This document shows positions 1-7,435 of a stretch of DNA of 26,367 nt, one piece after another (the first letter of the stretch is position 1; each line of letters starts with the position of its first letter). The stretch is taken from NCBI GenBank assembly GCA_900544195.1, contig UQUJ01000044.1, positions 1-26,367 of the forward strand, in the 5' to 3' direction. The notes beneath the pieces were generated by a model. It worked only from the letters and a program-made list of their open reading frames with translations, made no database searches and had not been told where the DNA came from. The translations under genes were made by a program, and so were the position numbers. The DNA is from an uncultured Alistipes sp. Its GTDB lineage: Bacteria; Bacteroidota; Bacteroidia; Bacteroidales; UBA932.

Positions 1-15
1 AACATCAATATATTG

Positions 16-23
16 CAAATTTA
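16..23 (-). promoter_or_regulatory. Possible -7 element pointing out of the window
   Basis: The minus strand reads TAAATTTG, which fits the Bacteroidetes -7 form TAnnTTTG, but no TTTG lies 19-21 bp upstream. It could serve a gene left of the window. Bases 1-135 otherwise show no gene I can support. Confidence 0.2.
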
Positions 24-135
24 AACTGATGCAAGTTATTTTTTAACGCTTACTAAGTACCGTTATTAGCCTGCTGAAAGCAATGGTTTGATGGCTCTTA
101 ACTTTAGATTATTCGTATATTTCCTCTAAAAACAG

Positions 136-184
136 TTTCTTATGGGACGGGCGTAAAGATCGCCGATTTTTATGTAAGTTTGCA
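136..184 (+). promoter_or_regulatory. Promoter block, copy 1 (near-identical to the nqrA promoter)
   Basis: A 49-bp stretch matches 26361-26313 (minus strand, upstream of nqrA) at 45 of 49 positions by eye. It ends with a TAAGTTTG -7 element at 175-182. No TTTG -33 box is present at the usual distance. Instead a dyad (AAAGATC, 3 bp, GATTTTT; 156-171) sits where the -33 region would be, which looks like an operator or activator site. The likely transcript start lies about 20 bases before the ATG at 207. The match ends just after the -7 box. That it is a promoter is an inference from the -7 consensus and its position before two genes. Confidence 0.65.
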
Positions 185-206
185 TTAAGCAATAAGATTT
201 TACGGC

Positions 207-967
207 ATGAAAGAGAACAGAATCTTGATTTCAAGAAGATCTGGAAAGATGAGTTTCCGGAGTATGTGAGCGGATTCGCAAATTCGCAGGGAGGGACGTT
301 GCTCATAGGGGTGGAAGACAATGGGAACATTGTCGGTGTGACGAATGCCAAGAAACTTATGGAGGATATTCCCAATAAGATAGTCACTACGACAGGAGTC
401 GTTCCTGATGTAAGTCTGCTTGAGGAGAACGGAAAGGAATACATAAAGATTACGATTGCTCCAAGCAACACGCCCATCACTTATAAGGGCAGGCTGTATT
501 ATCGCTCCGGTACCACCCTACAGCAACTCGATGGAATGGCCGCCCAAAATTTTCCGCTCAGCAAAATGGGCAAATCCTGGGATGAGCAGATTGTTGAAGG
601 TACGGGGCTGAAGGATATTGAACCTGCCGCAGTCACATATTTCGTAAAGGAAGGAATTGCCAGCGGCAGGCTGGCCAAGAGCGCTGAGAAAGACAGCATC
701 GAGAAGATTCTCGGAAACCTGAAACTGATGAATGAGGAAGGCAAGATGACAATGACCGCGCTACTGCTGTTCGGCAAAGATCCGCAGTCATATTGCCTGA
801 AAGCCCGGTTCAAGATTGGCCGCTTTGGCAACGGAGCGTCTGATCTGATAACGCAGGACCTAATTGACGGAAATCTCATCCAGATGGCCGACAAAGTGAT
901 GGATGTATTGTCTGCCAAGTATCTTGCCAGACCAATCCGCAATGAAGGTTGTATAAGTAACCCCTAA
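207..967 (+). pseudogene. AlbA_2-type (divergent AAA-4 / Schlafen-like) DNA-binding protein, frameshifted and 3'-truncated
   Basis: The reading frame open from 92 to 967 contains the AlbA_2 signature: FPEYVSGFANSQGGTLLIGV, then EDNGNIVGV. That is the PF04326-type fold usual in predicted transcriptional regulators. No ATG exists in this frame before 266, where only a GTG inside the domain is available. An ATG at 207 (MKEN) is one base out of frame. Restoring a single base near 218-221 would give MKENQNLDFKKIWKDE, the usual family N-terminus, so a one-base deletion is likely. The frame stops after about 250 residues at RPIRNEGCISNP, where homologues of 400 or more residues continue. The 3' half is therefore missing, and the break lies just before the tRNA-Cys terminator. 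The product is probably non-functional. A sequencing or assembly error at the frameshift cannot be excluded, but it would not explain the lost C-terminus. Confidence 0.7.
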
Positions 968-970
968 AAG

Positions 971-1006
971 AACAACCCCTGTGGAATTGCTTCCACAGGG
1001 GTTGTT
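971..1006. terminator. Bidirectional hairpin terminator between the broken AlbA_2 gene and tRNA-Cys
   Basis: A perfect 15-bp inverted repeat has arms at 971-985 and 992-1006 and a 6-base loop. It begins 4 bases after the stop at 967 and lies 3 bases beyond the 3' end of the reverse tRNA, so it could end transcripts from both sides. Confidence 0.75.
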
Positions 1007-1009
1007 TGA

Positions 1010-1079
1010 GGTGCCTAGCGGAATCGAACCGCTGTAGCAGGTTTTGCAGACCTGTGCCTAACCGCTCGGCCAAAGCACC
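1010..1079 (-). tRNA. tRNA-Cys (anticodon GCA)
   Basis: The minus strand folds as a 70-nt cloverleaf. The acceptor stem is GGTGCTT with AGGCACC (one G-T pair). The anticodon stem CAGGT/ACCTG encloses loop CTGCAAA, giving anticodon GCA. The T arm is GCGGTTCGATTCCGC. CCA is not encoded. A strong TTTG-N19-TATCTTTG promoter lies just upstream and a 15-bp hairpin just downstream, so it is a single-gene transcript. Confidence 0.95.
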
Positions 1080-1094
1080 GTTGTTCGTGGAGTG

Positions 1095-1125
1095 CAAAGA
1101 TAACGCTTTTTCTGTTATCCGCAAA
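1095..1125 (-). promoter_or_regulatory. Promoter of tRNA-Cys
   Basis: On the minus strand TTTG (1125-1122) is followed by a 19-bp spacer and TATCTTTG (1102-1095). This fits the Bacteroidetes housekeeping form exactly and ends 16 bases before the tRNA 5' end. Confidence 0.85.
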
Positions 1126-1186
1126 TATTTCTTTCATAAAACGGTTCGAAATATGACTGGCTTGCGGAATATTCCTTTAAAATAAG

Positions 1187-1194
1187 TAAATTTG
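1187..1194 (+). promoter_or_regulatory. Likely -7 element for the metallophosphoesterase-lacZ transcript
   Basis: TAAATTTG fits TAnnTTTG; the -33 region is poor. If used, the transcript would carry a leader of about 290 nt containing REP-like repeats and the 39-bp tandem array before the ATG at 1490. Confidence 0.45.
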
Positions 1195-1221
1195 TAGGCT
1201 TCCTCTTTTGGAGGTTTCAGT

Positions 1222-1246
1222 CACTTCGGCAAGCTCAGAGACCTGA
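1222..1246 (+). repeat. REP-like element, copy 1
   Basis: The core CTTCGGCAAGCTCAGAGACC resembles the REP-like family also present at 3367, 3402 and 10040 (form: cgCTTCGgCAgGCTCAGCGaCCGAAG). It faces an inverted partial copy at 1433-1448, and together they flank the tandem array. Confidence 0.6.
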
Positions 1247-1253
1247 ATCCACT

Positions 1254-1421
1254 AATCGGCCGCCGAGCCTGCAGAAGCGACCGGAGCATGACAATCGGCC
1301 GCCGAGCCTGCAGAAGCGACCGGAGCAAGCAATCGGCCGACGAGCCTGCAGAAGCGACCGGAGCGAGACAATCGGCCGCCGAGCCTGCAGAAGAGACCGG
1401 AGCATGACAATCGGCCGCCGG
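1254..1421 (+). repeat. 39-bp tandem repeat array, four full units and one partial
   Basis: Units start at 1254, 1293, 1331, 1370 and 1409 (39, 38, 39, 39 bp, then partial). Each contains GCCGAGCCTGCAGAAGCGAC with 1-2 changes. The core GAGCCTGCAGAAGCGA differs by one base from the reverse complement of the REP core at 10040, so the array probably arose by amplification of a REP-like sequence. Any open frames across it are repeat artefacts. The whole gene-free stretch 1080-1489 is made of the tRNA promoter, this array and its flanking REP-like copies. Confidence 0.85.
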
Positions 1422-1432
1422 GATTGCGGTTG

Positions 1433-1448
1433 CTGAGTTTGCCGAAGC
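1433..1448 (-). repeat. REP-like element, partial inverted copy
   Basis: CTGAGTTTGCCGAAGC is the reverse complement of the REP core with one or two changes. With 1222-1246 it forms an inverted pair around the tandem array. Confidence 0.5.
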
Positions 1449-1489
1449 TTTGAAGTGGACACGATGGAAAGATGATTAATGATGCTAAG

Positions 1490-3352
1490 ATGAATATGAG
1501 AAGAATTTTGTCTGTGTTTATGTTCCTCTGCGCGATGGCAGCCACTGCCACCGCTCAAGAAACCCCGCTCAAATTCGCGTTCCTGACTGACCTGCATTAC
1601 TCGGCGGGAAGCGGCTCGGTGAAGGATCTGAGCCGTTGCGTCAAGGATGTCAACACTTTGGACAGTCTGGACTTCGTGCTGGTCGGAGGTGACATCACGG
1701 ATTTCGGGACCGACGAGGAGATCGCGGCTGTCAAGCAGATGCTTGATTCGCTCAGGTACAAGTACTATGTCGTGGCCGGAAACCATGACGCCAAATGGTC
1801 CGAGAGCGGCTGCAACACCTTCCTCAAGGTGTTCGGTTACGAGAACTACGAGTTCGAGTGCAAAGGGTGGCGTTTCATCGGCTGCAACTGCGGTCCGGAC
1901 ATGAGGATGGCCCCGGCGCTGATTCCGCAGGAAAGCATGGAATGGCTGAAAGGACTCAAACCGGGTGAAAAGACGATCTTTGTCAACCACTATCCTCAGG
2001 ACACATCGGTGCTGAACTACTTCGATGTGACCCGCGAGCTCAAGAGGATAGGCACCCGTTTCGAGGTCGGCGGCCATTGGCACACAAATGTGGCGCTGAA
2101 CTATGACGGCATACCGGGCGTTCTGGACCGTTCCACTCTCACGGCCGGGAAACAACCCGGCTACAATGTGTTCACCATCCAGAACGATAGCGTGACGGTC
2201 TCTGAAAGAAGGCTTTACGGTTCCACGACCGTTCAGTTTGAGCCTTGGTACACCAAAAGGCTTACCGAAGTCAAGGACACCGTGACTTACGATGCTGACG
2301 GCCTTCCCGCAAGCTATCCTTGGATGCGCTACGATGTCAACGAGGACAGCCCGGTGAAGGAGGTCTGGAAGTTCAAGGATGACAGCAACATCGCCGCAGG
2401 TTTCGCGATGCACGGCGGCAAGGCTTGGTACACAACGGCTTCCGGCTACGTGCGTTGCATCAATGTCAAGGATGGCAAACGGGTTTGGTCCAAGAAATTC
2501 CCCGGCAAGATATTCTCGACCCCAACTGTTCAGGGGAAATATCTTGTCTTCGGATGCACGGACGGCAACATCTACGCCCTGAACGCGAAGAACGGAAAGA
2601 CAATCTGGAAATATGCCGCAAGGAAATCCGTGCTTGGCAGTCCTGTGATATTCAATGGCAAGGTCTATGTCGGAGCTTCGGACGGATGCTTCAGGGCCCT
2701 CGACCTCAAGAAAGGAAAGGCTGTGTGGACATATTCAGACGTTCAAGGATTCATCGAGTGCCGTGCCTTTGTCGATAATGAGCAGGTTGTGTTCGGCTCA
2801 TGGGGCAACAGGCTCTATTCTCTTGATCCCCAGACAGGTTCGCTCCAGTGGGAATGGATGTGCGAGAAGCCTTCGAGAATGTACTCCCCGGCGGCAGTCT
2901 GGCCGGTCAAGGCGGACGGGAAGATATTCATAGCTGTTCCGGACAGGCGTCTTTACGCGCTTGACGCCACGACCGGGAAGGAACTGAAGCATTATGACAG
3001 GGCCGCCCGCGAGGCTGTGGGAGTTTCGCCGGACGGTAAGAAAGTCTATTGCAAATCCATGTGGCACACAATCACTTCCGTGGATGCGGCGACCCTTGAG
3101 AAGGACTGGCAGACGGAGACCGGTGCCGGCTATGAAATTTCTCCGACTCCTATCGTACGTGTCGGAGATGAGGTGATCATGCCGACAGACAAGGGTAACA
3201 TCATCGGTTTCAGTGCCGTGGACGGAAGCCGCCTCTGGGCTCGAAAGATTTCCATCGCGCTCGTGAACCCGATGCAGGTCTGGACTGAGGGCGCCAACAC
3301 TTACATACTTGCATCCACGATGGACGGCGCTGTGACACTGTTGCGTAAATAG
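1490..3352 (+). CDS. Exported calcineurin-like metallophosphoesterase fused to a PQQ-type beta-propeller
   Basis: The protein has 620 residues from the ATG at 1490, chosen because the signal peptide (MNMRRILSV... cut near ATAQ) starts there; a further ATG 18 bases upstream is possible. Residues about 28-200 form a metallophosphoesterase with all usual motifs: DLH (D34, H36), GGD (D68), GNHD (N98, H99), NHYPQD (H167) and GHWH (H196, H198). Residues about 285-620 form a propeller of PQQ-like repeats (pattern GxIYALNAKNGKTIW). The substrate cannot be read from sequence; phosphomonoesters or phosphodiesters in the periplasm are the family norm. The propeller may bind a partner or substrate rather than PQQ. 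lacZ follows 105 bp downstream with no clear promoter, suggesting co-transcription. Confidence 0.85.
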   Translation: MNMRRILSVFMFLCAMAATATAQETPLKFAFLTDLHYSAGSGSVKDLSRCVKDVNTLDSLDFVLVGGDITDFGTDEEIAAVKQMLDSLRYKYYVVAGNHDAKWSESGCNTFLKVFGYENYEFECKGWRFIGCNCGPDMRMAPALIPQESMEWLKGLKPGEKTIFVNHYPQDTSVLNYFDVTRELKRIGTRFEVGGHWHTNVALNYDGIPGVLDRSTLTAGKQPGYNVFTIQNDSVTVSERRLYGSTTVQFEPWYTKRLTEVKDTVTYDADGLPASYPWMRYDVNEDSPVKEVWKFKDDSNIAAGFAMHGGKAWYTTASGYVRCINVKDGKRVWSKKFPGKIFSTPTVQGKYLVFGCTDGNIYALNAKNGKTIWKYAARKSVLGSPVIFNGKVYVGASDGCFRALDLKKGKAVWTYSDVQGFIECRAFVDNEQVVFGSWGNRLYSLDPQTGSLQWEWMCEKPSRMYSPAAVWPVKADGKIFIAVPDRRLYALDATTGKELKHYDRAAREAVGVSPDGKKVYCKSMWHTITSVDAATLEKDWQTETGAGYEISPTPIVRVGDEVIMPTDKGNIIGFSAVDGSRLWARKISIALVNPMQVWTEGANTYILASTMDGAVTLLRK

Positions 3353-3366
3353 CGTTTCAGCATGGT

Positions 3367-3395
3367 GGTCGCTTCGACAGGCTCTGCGGCCGAAG
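3367..3395 (+). repeat. REP-like element, copy 2 (first of an inverted pair)
   Basis: CGCTTCGACAGGCTCTGCGG, followed by CCGAAG, has self-complementary ends (CTTCG/CCGAAG). It pairs with an inverted copy 7 bases further on, and both lie in the gap between the phosphoesterase gene and lacZ. Confidence 0.65.
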
Positions 3396-3401
3396 AAGAC
3401 T

Positions 3402-3425
3402 GGTCAATGAGCTTGCCGAAGTGCC
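3402..3425 (-). repeat. REP-like element, copy 3 (inverted partner)
   Basis: GAGCTTGCCGAAGTGCC is the reverse complement of the REP core form seen at 1222. It completes a BIME-like inverted pair immediately before the lacZ start. Confidence 0.6.
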
Positions 3426-3457
3426 GGGCCGAATTACCACGAAATAATGACAAACTC

Positions 3458-6400
3458 ATGAATATGAAAAAGACACTACTGATTCTGGCGGCAGCTTTCG
3501 CCGCGACCCCGCTTTGGGCGGAGAAAAACGACAGGATGGAGCCTTGGCAGGATCCGAACACATTCGAGGAAAACCGCCTGCCCATGGCCGCCACATTTGT
3601 CACAGACCAGCAGAAGACCATGTCACTGAACGGAGTCTGGAAATTCAAATGGAACGAGACCATCGAAGGACGCACAAAAGGCTTCGAGGCCGTAGGCTAC
3701 GATGACTCTGATTGGGGAACCATCCCGGTTCCGGGAATGTGGGAGTTGAACGGGTACAATGACCCTATCTACCTTAACGTCGGCTTCGCATGGAGGGGAC
3801 ACTACGAGAATAACCCGCCATACCCGGCCACAGAGCACAATTACGTGGGTCAGTACCGCCGCACATTCAGTGTGGACAAGTCCTGGATTGGAAAGCAGAT
3901 CTGCCTTTGCATCGGCTCGGCCACATCCAATGTCCGCGTCTGGGTCAACGGCAAGATGGTCGGTTACAGCGAGGACAGCAAGCTGGAGGCCCGCTTCGAC
4001 CTCACTAAGTACGTCAAGGCAGGAGAGAACCTCATCGCCTTGGAGGTGTTCCGTTGGTGCGACGGTTCCTATCTGGAGGATCAGGATTTCTGGAGGTTCA
4101 GCGGAATCGCCCGCGGAGTCTGTGTCTATACCCGTGAGAAAGAGCGCATTGAGGATGTGAACATCACGGCCGGGATGGACGGCGCCTACACGGTGAAAGC
4201 CAAAGTGACCAAAGGTATCAAGAACATCCGCGTCGCCATCGTGGACAAGAACGGCAATCAGGTCTCCTACATGGAGGCCTCTCCGTCAAAAGGCCAGGCC
4301 ACGCTTACAGGCGTTGTCCGGAACCCGGATCTTTGGAGCGCCGAAATCCCTGACCTTTACACCTTGAAAGTCACCGCTTCCGACAAAAAAGACGTGGTCG
4401 AGAGCACCTCCATCGACTTCGGATTCAGGACCGTCGAGATAAAGGACAGCCAGCTTCTGGTCAACGGCCAGCCGGTTCTCATCAAGGGTGCCAACCGCCA
4501 CGAAATCAACGCGGACAAAGGCTACGTTGTCTCCGAGGCGGACATGATCAAGGACATCCGCATCATGAAGGAACTGAACATGAACGCCGTGCGCACCTGC
4601 CACTATCCGGATGACCCGCGCTGGTACGCCCTCTGCGACAAGTACGGTCTCTATGTGGTGGACGAAGGCAACATCGAGTCCCACGGAATGGGCTACGAAG
4701 AGGCATCACTCGCGCACAGGGCTGATTTCAGGGCCGCACACCTCAGCCGTGACCAGAGGATGCTCCGCAGGGATTTCAACCACCCGTCCGTGATCATCTG
4801 GAGTCTTGGCAACGAGGCCGGAGACGGCGAGAACTTCACGGCTTGCTACAAATGGATGAAGGAGAACGACCATTCGAGGCCTGTCCAGTACGAAAGGGCG
4901 TGCGGCGGCAAGAACTCCGACATCCACTGCCCGATGTACGTTTCCCCGGCCGAATGCGAGGCGATTGTCCTCCGCAGGAGCGGCAAGCCATTGATCCAGT
5001 GTGAATACGCCCACGCGATGGGTAACTCGATGGGTAATTTCAAGGAATACTGGGACCTCATCCGCAAGTACCCTACCTATCAGGGCGGCTTCATCTGGGA
5101 CTTCGTGGACCAGGCGCTCCGCTGGCCGGCCAAGGACGGCGGCACCGACCACATCTTCGCTTTCGGAGGTGATTTCAATGAATATGATCCTTCAGACGGT
5201 TCGTTCAACTGCAACGGTGTCATCGCCTCTGACAGGACCCTCCATCCTCACGCCTACGAGGTGCGCTACCAGCACAGGAATATTCACACATCACTCGCCG
5301 GGCTCGGAAAGGTGAACGTCCATAATGAATATTTCTTCAAGGATCTCAGCCAGTACCGCATGCATTGGAATATCGCCGTGGACGGCGAGGCCGTCTCCAC
5401 CGGAGTCGTCGAGAACCTGAACGTCGCCCCTCAGAAGACTGAGACCATCGTTCTTGGCTTCAAGGAACTTCCGAAGGCCGACGCTGACATATTCCTGAAC
5501 GTTTCGTATGTTCTCAAGACCGCCGACGGCGTGCTTCCGGCAGGTGCTGAGGTTGCTTATGACCAGATCACGCTTCAAGAGAAGACAAGTGCCGCTTTCG
5601 ATGCCGGTTCCGCTTCCGTTTGTGGCAAAACTTTGGTTAAGAGTGAGACTTCCGAGGCGTATTTGTTCTCCGGCTCGTTCGCCTTCGCAGGCACAATGGC
5701 TGACCGTGTGGCAGACTGGACGGCCACGTTTGACAAGGCCACCGGATTCCTCACAGGCTACACCGTGAACGGTGTCCGGATGCTTTCCGAGCCTTTGACT
5801 CCAGAATTCGCCCGCGCGCCGATTGAGAACGATATGGGTGCAAAGGCCTACAAGGCCATGAGCGTGTGGAAGTACCCGGAGTTCCGGCTCGCGAAGAACG
5901 GACTCAAGGTCTCAGCCCAAACCGAGGAGAATGTCACATTGACTGCTGAATATGAGCCTATAGCTGGTGGTGCAGCCATTGTGGAGATGTCGTACACGAT
6001 CTTCGCCGACGGTTCCGTCAAGGGCGTCGAAAGGATGAAGGACGCCGGCGGTCTCGCAAAGGCTCCGGACATGTTCCGTTTCGGAATGAAGTTCGCCATG
6101 CCTGGACGCTATTCCACTGTGGATTTCTACGGCAAGGGACCTTGGGAGAACTACCGCGACAGGAACTCCGCGGCCGTTGTGGGCCATTATACCCAGAGTG
6201 TCAATGACCAGTACCACTACGGCTATGTACGCACCCAGGAATCCGGCACGAAGACCGGTCTGAGATATTTCCGTCTGCTTGATCCCGAGGGTTCCGGTCT
6301 TGAGATCACGACAGAAGGCAAGTTCTCTGCCTCCGCCCTTCCGTTCCAGATGAGGGATCTGGACTGCATGGAGAACGGCACACCGCAGCGCGCCAACAAG

Positions 6401-6616
6401 ACAAACACCCAGAACGGCGAGGCCCGTCACTCATTGAGTCTCAAGGCAAAGGCCCACGAGAACGACCGTGCCAACGGCACTACCTACGTCAACTTCGATC
6501 TTATGCAGATGGGAGTCGGAGGCATCCACTCATGGGGCACTCTGCCTTTGGATCAGTACCTTGTGCCAGCCGCCGAGCGTAAGTTCACATTCGTGCTCCG
6601 CCCGGTCAAAAACTAG
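3458..6616 (+). CDS. lacZ: Exported glycoside hydrolase family 2 beta-galactosidase
   Basis: The protein has 1052 residues from the ATG at 3458. That start is chosen because MNMKKTLLILAAAFAATPLWA is a clear signal peptide, whereas the earlier ATG at 3362 would translate the REP-like repeats. The order matches large LacZ-type enzymes: an N-terminal jelly roll with YVGQYRRTF and WVNGKMVGYSEDSK, Ig-like domains, a TIM barrel, and a C-terminal beta-gal small-chain region. E453 in SLGNEAGD is the expected acid/base and E516 in QCEYAHAMGNS the nucleophile. Hydrolysis of terminal beta-galactosides from glycans in the periplasm is likely; related GH2 specificities are possible but the LacZ motifs favour galactose. 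No terminator was seen after the stop; the rpmE2 promoter begins 29 bp later. Confidence 0.93.
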   Translation: MNMKKTLLILAAAFAATPLWAEKNDRMEPWQDPNTFEENRLPMAATFVTDQQKTMSLNGVWKFKWNETIEGRTKGFEAVGYDDSDWGTIPVPGMWELNGYNDPIYLNVGFAWRGHYENNPPYPATEHNYVGQYRRTFSVDKSWIGKQICLCIGSATSNVRVWVNGKMVGYSEDSKLEARFDLTKYVKAGENLIALEVFRWCDGSYLEDQDFWRFSGIARGVCVYTREKERIEDVNITAGMDGAYTVKAKVTKGIKNIRVAIVDKNGNQVSYMEASPSKGQATLTGVVRNPDLWSAEIPDLYTLKVTASDKKDVVESTSIDFGFRTVEIKDSQLLVNGQPVLIKGANRHEINADKGYVVSEADMIKDIRIMKELNMNAVRTCHYPDDPRWYALCDKYGLYVVDEGNIESHGMGYEEASLAHRADFRAAHLSRDQRMLRRDFNHPSVIIWSLGNEAGDGENFTACYKWMKENDHSRPVQYERACGGKNSDIHCPMYVSPAECEAIVLRRSGKPLIQCEYAHAMGNSMGNFKEYWDLIRKYPTYQGGFIWDFVDQALRWPAKDGGTDHIFAFGGDFNEYDPSDGSFNCNGVIASDRTLHPHAYEVRYQHRNIHTSLAGLGKVNVHNEYFFKDLSQYRMHWNIAVDGEAVSTGVVENLNVAPQKTETIVLGFKELPKADADIFLNVSYVLKTADGVLPAGAEVAYDQITLQEKTSAAFDAGSASVCGKTLVKSETSEAYLFSGSFAFAGTMADRVADWTATFDKATGFLTGYTVNGVRMLSEPLTPEFARAPIENDMGAKAYKAMSVWKYPEFRLAKNGLKVSAQTEENVTLTAEYEPIAGGAAIVEMSYTIFADGSVKGVERMKDAGGLAKAPDMFRFGMKFAMPGRYSTVDFYGKGPWENYRDRNSAAVVGHYTQSVNDQYHYGYVRTQESGTKTGLRYFRLLDPEGSGLEITTEGKFSASALPFQMRDLDCMENGTPQRANKTNTQNGEARHSLSLKAKAHENDRANGTTYVNFDLMQMGVGGIHSWGTLPLDQYLVPAAERKFTFVLRPVKN

Positions 6617-6645
6617 AAAGTTTAATTGAATAATCTGCGATGACG

Positions 6646-6676
6646 TTTGTAAATCTTCAAAAAAAGATTAACTTTG
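6646..6676 (+). promoter_or_regulatory. Promoter of rpmE2
   Basis: TTTG (6646-6649), a 19-bp spacer and TAACTTTG (6669-6676) match the Bacteroidetes housekeeping promoter, about 45 bases upstream of the rpmE2 ATG. Confidence 0.85.
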
Positions 6677-6721
6677 CAGACTGTTTGCAAGAAGTAAAAC
6701 AACTTTAAAAACAATAAAGAA

Positions 6722-6973
6722 ATGAAAAAAGGACTTCATCCCGAAACCTACCGCCTTGTAGCTTTCAAGGATATGTCGAACGACACCGTGTTCATCACCC
6801 GCTCATGCGCAGAGACCAAAGAGACTCTCGTTGTTGACGGAGTTGAGTATCCGGTTGTGAAGGTCGAGATCTCCAACACATCTCACCCATTCTACACCGG
6901 CAAAGTCAAGCTCGTTGACACCGCCGGACGCGTCGACAAATTCTACCAGAGATACAAGAACCGTCAGAAGTAA
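6722..6973 (+). CDS. rpmE2: 50S ribosomal protein L31 type B
   Basis: The 83-residue protein begins MKKGLHPETYRLVAFKDMSN and contains ISNTSHPFYTG near the middle and DKFYQRY at the end, the hallmarks of type B L31. The four zinc-binding cysteines of the other L31 type are absent; only one Cys (in RSCAET) is present. It binds the large ribosomal subunit. The gene has its own promoter and a strong terminator. The start is A-rich without a Shine-Dalgarno sequence, as is usual in Bacteroidetes. Confidence 0.97.
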   Translation: MKKGLHPETYRLVAFKDMSNDTVFITRSCAETKETLVVDGVEYPVVKVEISNTSHPFYTGKVKLVDTAGRVDKFYQRYKNRQK

Positions 6974-6999
6974 TTTCTGCCACGGAAACGATAGTTTTA

Positions 7000-7032
7000 A
7001 GAGGCTGCGGAATTGTCCGTGGCCTCTTTTTT
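7000..7032 (+). terminator. Terminator of rpmE2
   Basis: Arms 7000-7010 and 7017-7027 (AGAGGC with GCCTCT plus further pairing) are followed by six T residues. Confidence 0.85.
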
Positions 7033-7073
7033 CGTCAGATTCTCAAAAAAAACACATTCTGAATGCAAATAAT

Positions 7074-7104
7074 TTTGGAGGTTAAGGATTTTTGCCTATC
7101 TTTG
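7074..7104 (+). promoter_or_regulatory. Promoter of tRNA-Glu
   Basis: TTTG (7074-7077), a 19-bp spacer and TATCTTTG (7097-7104) give a full consensus match ending 18 bases before the tRNA. Confidence 0.85.
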
Positions 7105-7122
7105 CAATCTCAAAACCGAAAC

Positions 7123-7194
7123 GCTGGGTTCGTATAACGGTTAGTACTCAAGATTCTCAATCTTGCAATAGGAGTTCGATTCTCCTACCCAGTA
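7123..7194 (+). tRNA. tRNA-Glu (anticodon CTC)
   Basis: The cloverleaf has acceptor GCTGGGT with ACCCAGT (terminal G-T pair), anticodon stem CAAGA/TCTTG around loop TTCTCAA (anticodon CTC at 7156-7158), and T arm AGGAG-TTCGATT-CTCCT. CCA is not encoded. It reads GAG, a common Glu codon in the neighbouring genes. Confidence 0.92.
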
Positions 7195-7224
7195 CAAGGG
7201 TGCCGGCGACGGTGCCTAATGATT

Positions 7225-7257
7225 AAAAGGAATCGCTCGAAAGAATGGTTCCTTTTT
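7225..7257 (+). terminator. Terminator after tRNA-Glu
   Basis: AAAAGGAATC (7225-7234) pairs with GGTTCCTTTT (7248-7257) with one G-T pair, and the T run continues. Confidence 0.7.
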
Positions 7258-7406
7258 TCGTATATGCTCCTCCATTTCGGCATTCTCTTTTCTCATCAGT
7301 CATGTGGCGCACTCCTTCCTCAAAAAGACATCCATCCTCGAAAATACCGCCAAATCTTTACCAACTTATTTTTTTTCATGTTACTTACTTAATCGGGGAT
7401 ATTCAT

Positions 7407-7414
7407 TAAATTTG
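7407..7414 (+). promoter_or_regulatory. Likely -7 element for the esterase operon
   Basis: TAAATTTG fits TAnnTTTG and lies 21 bases before the ATG at 7436. No good TTTG box is found 19-21 bp upstream, so the promoter may be weak or activator-dependent. Apart from the tRNA-Glu unit, bases 6974-7435 hold no gene. Confidence 0.5.
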
Positions 7415-7435
7415 TATTCATTAAACCAATCACAG

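Noticed and set aside
1254..1421. CRISPR-like array
   Set aside because: The units abut directly with no unique spacers, there are no cas genes, and the core matches the REP-like family.
3362..3457. Upstream ATG extending lacZ by 32 codons
   Set aside because: The extension translates REP-like repeats and would bury the signal peptide.
7304..7435. Upstream start extending the CE2 esterase by 44 codons
   Set aside because: The region contains the -7 element and an AT-rich spacer; the signal peptide begins at 7436.
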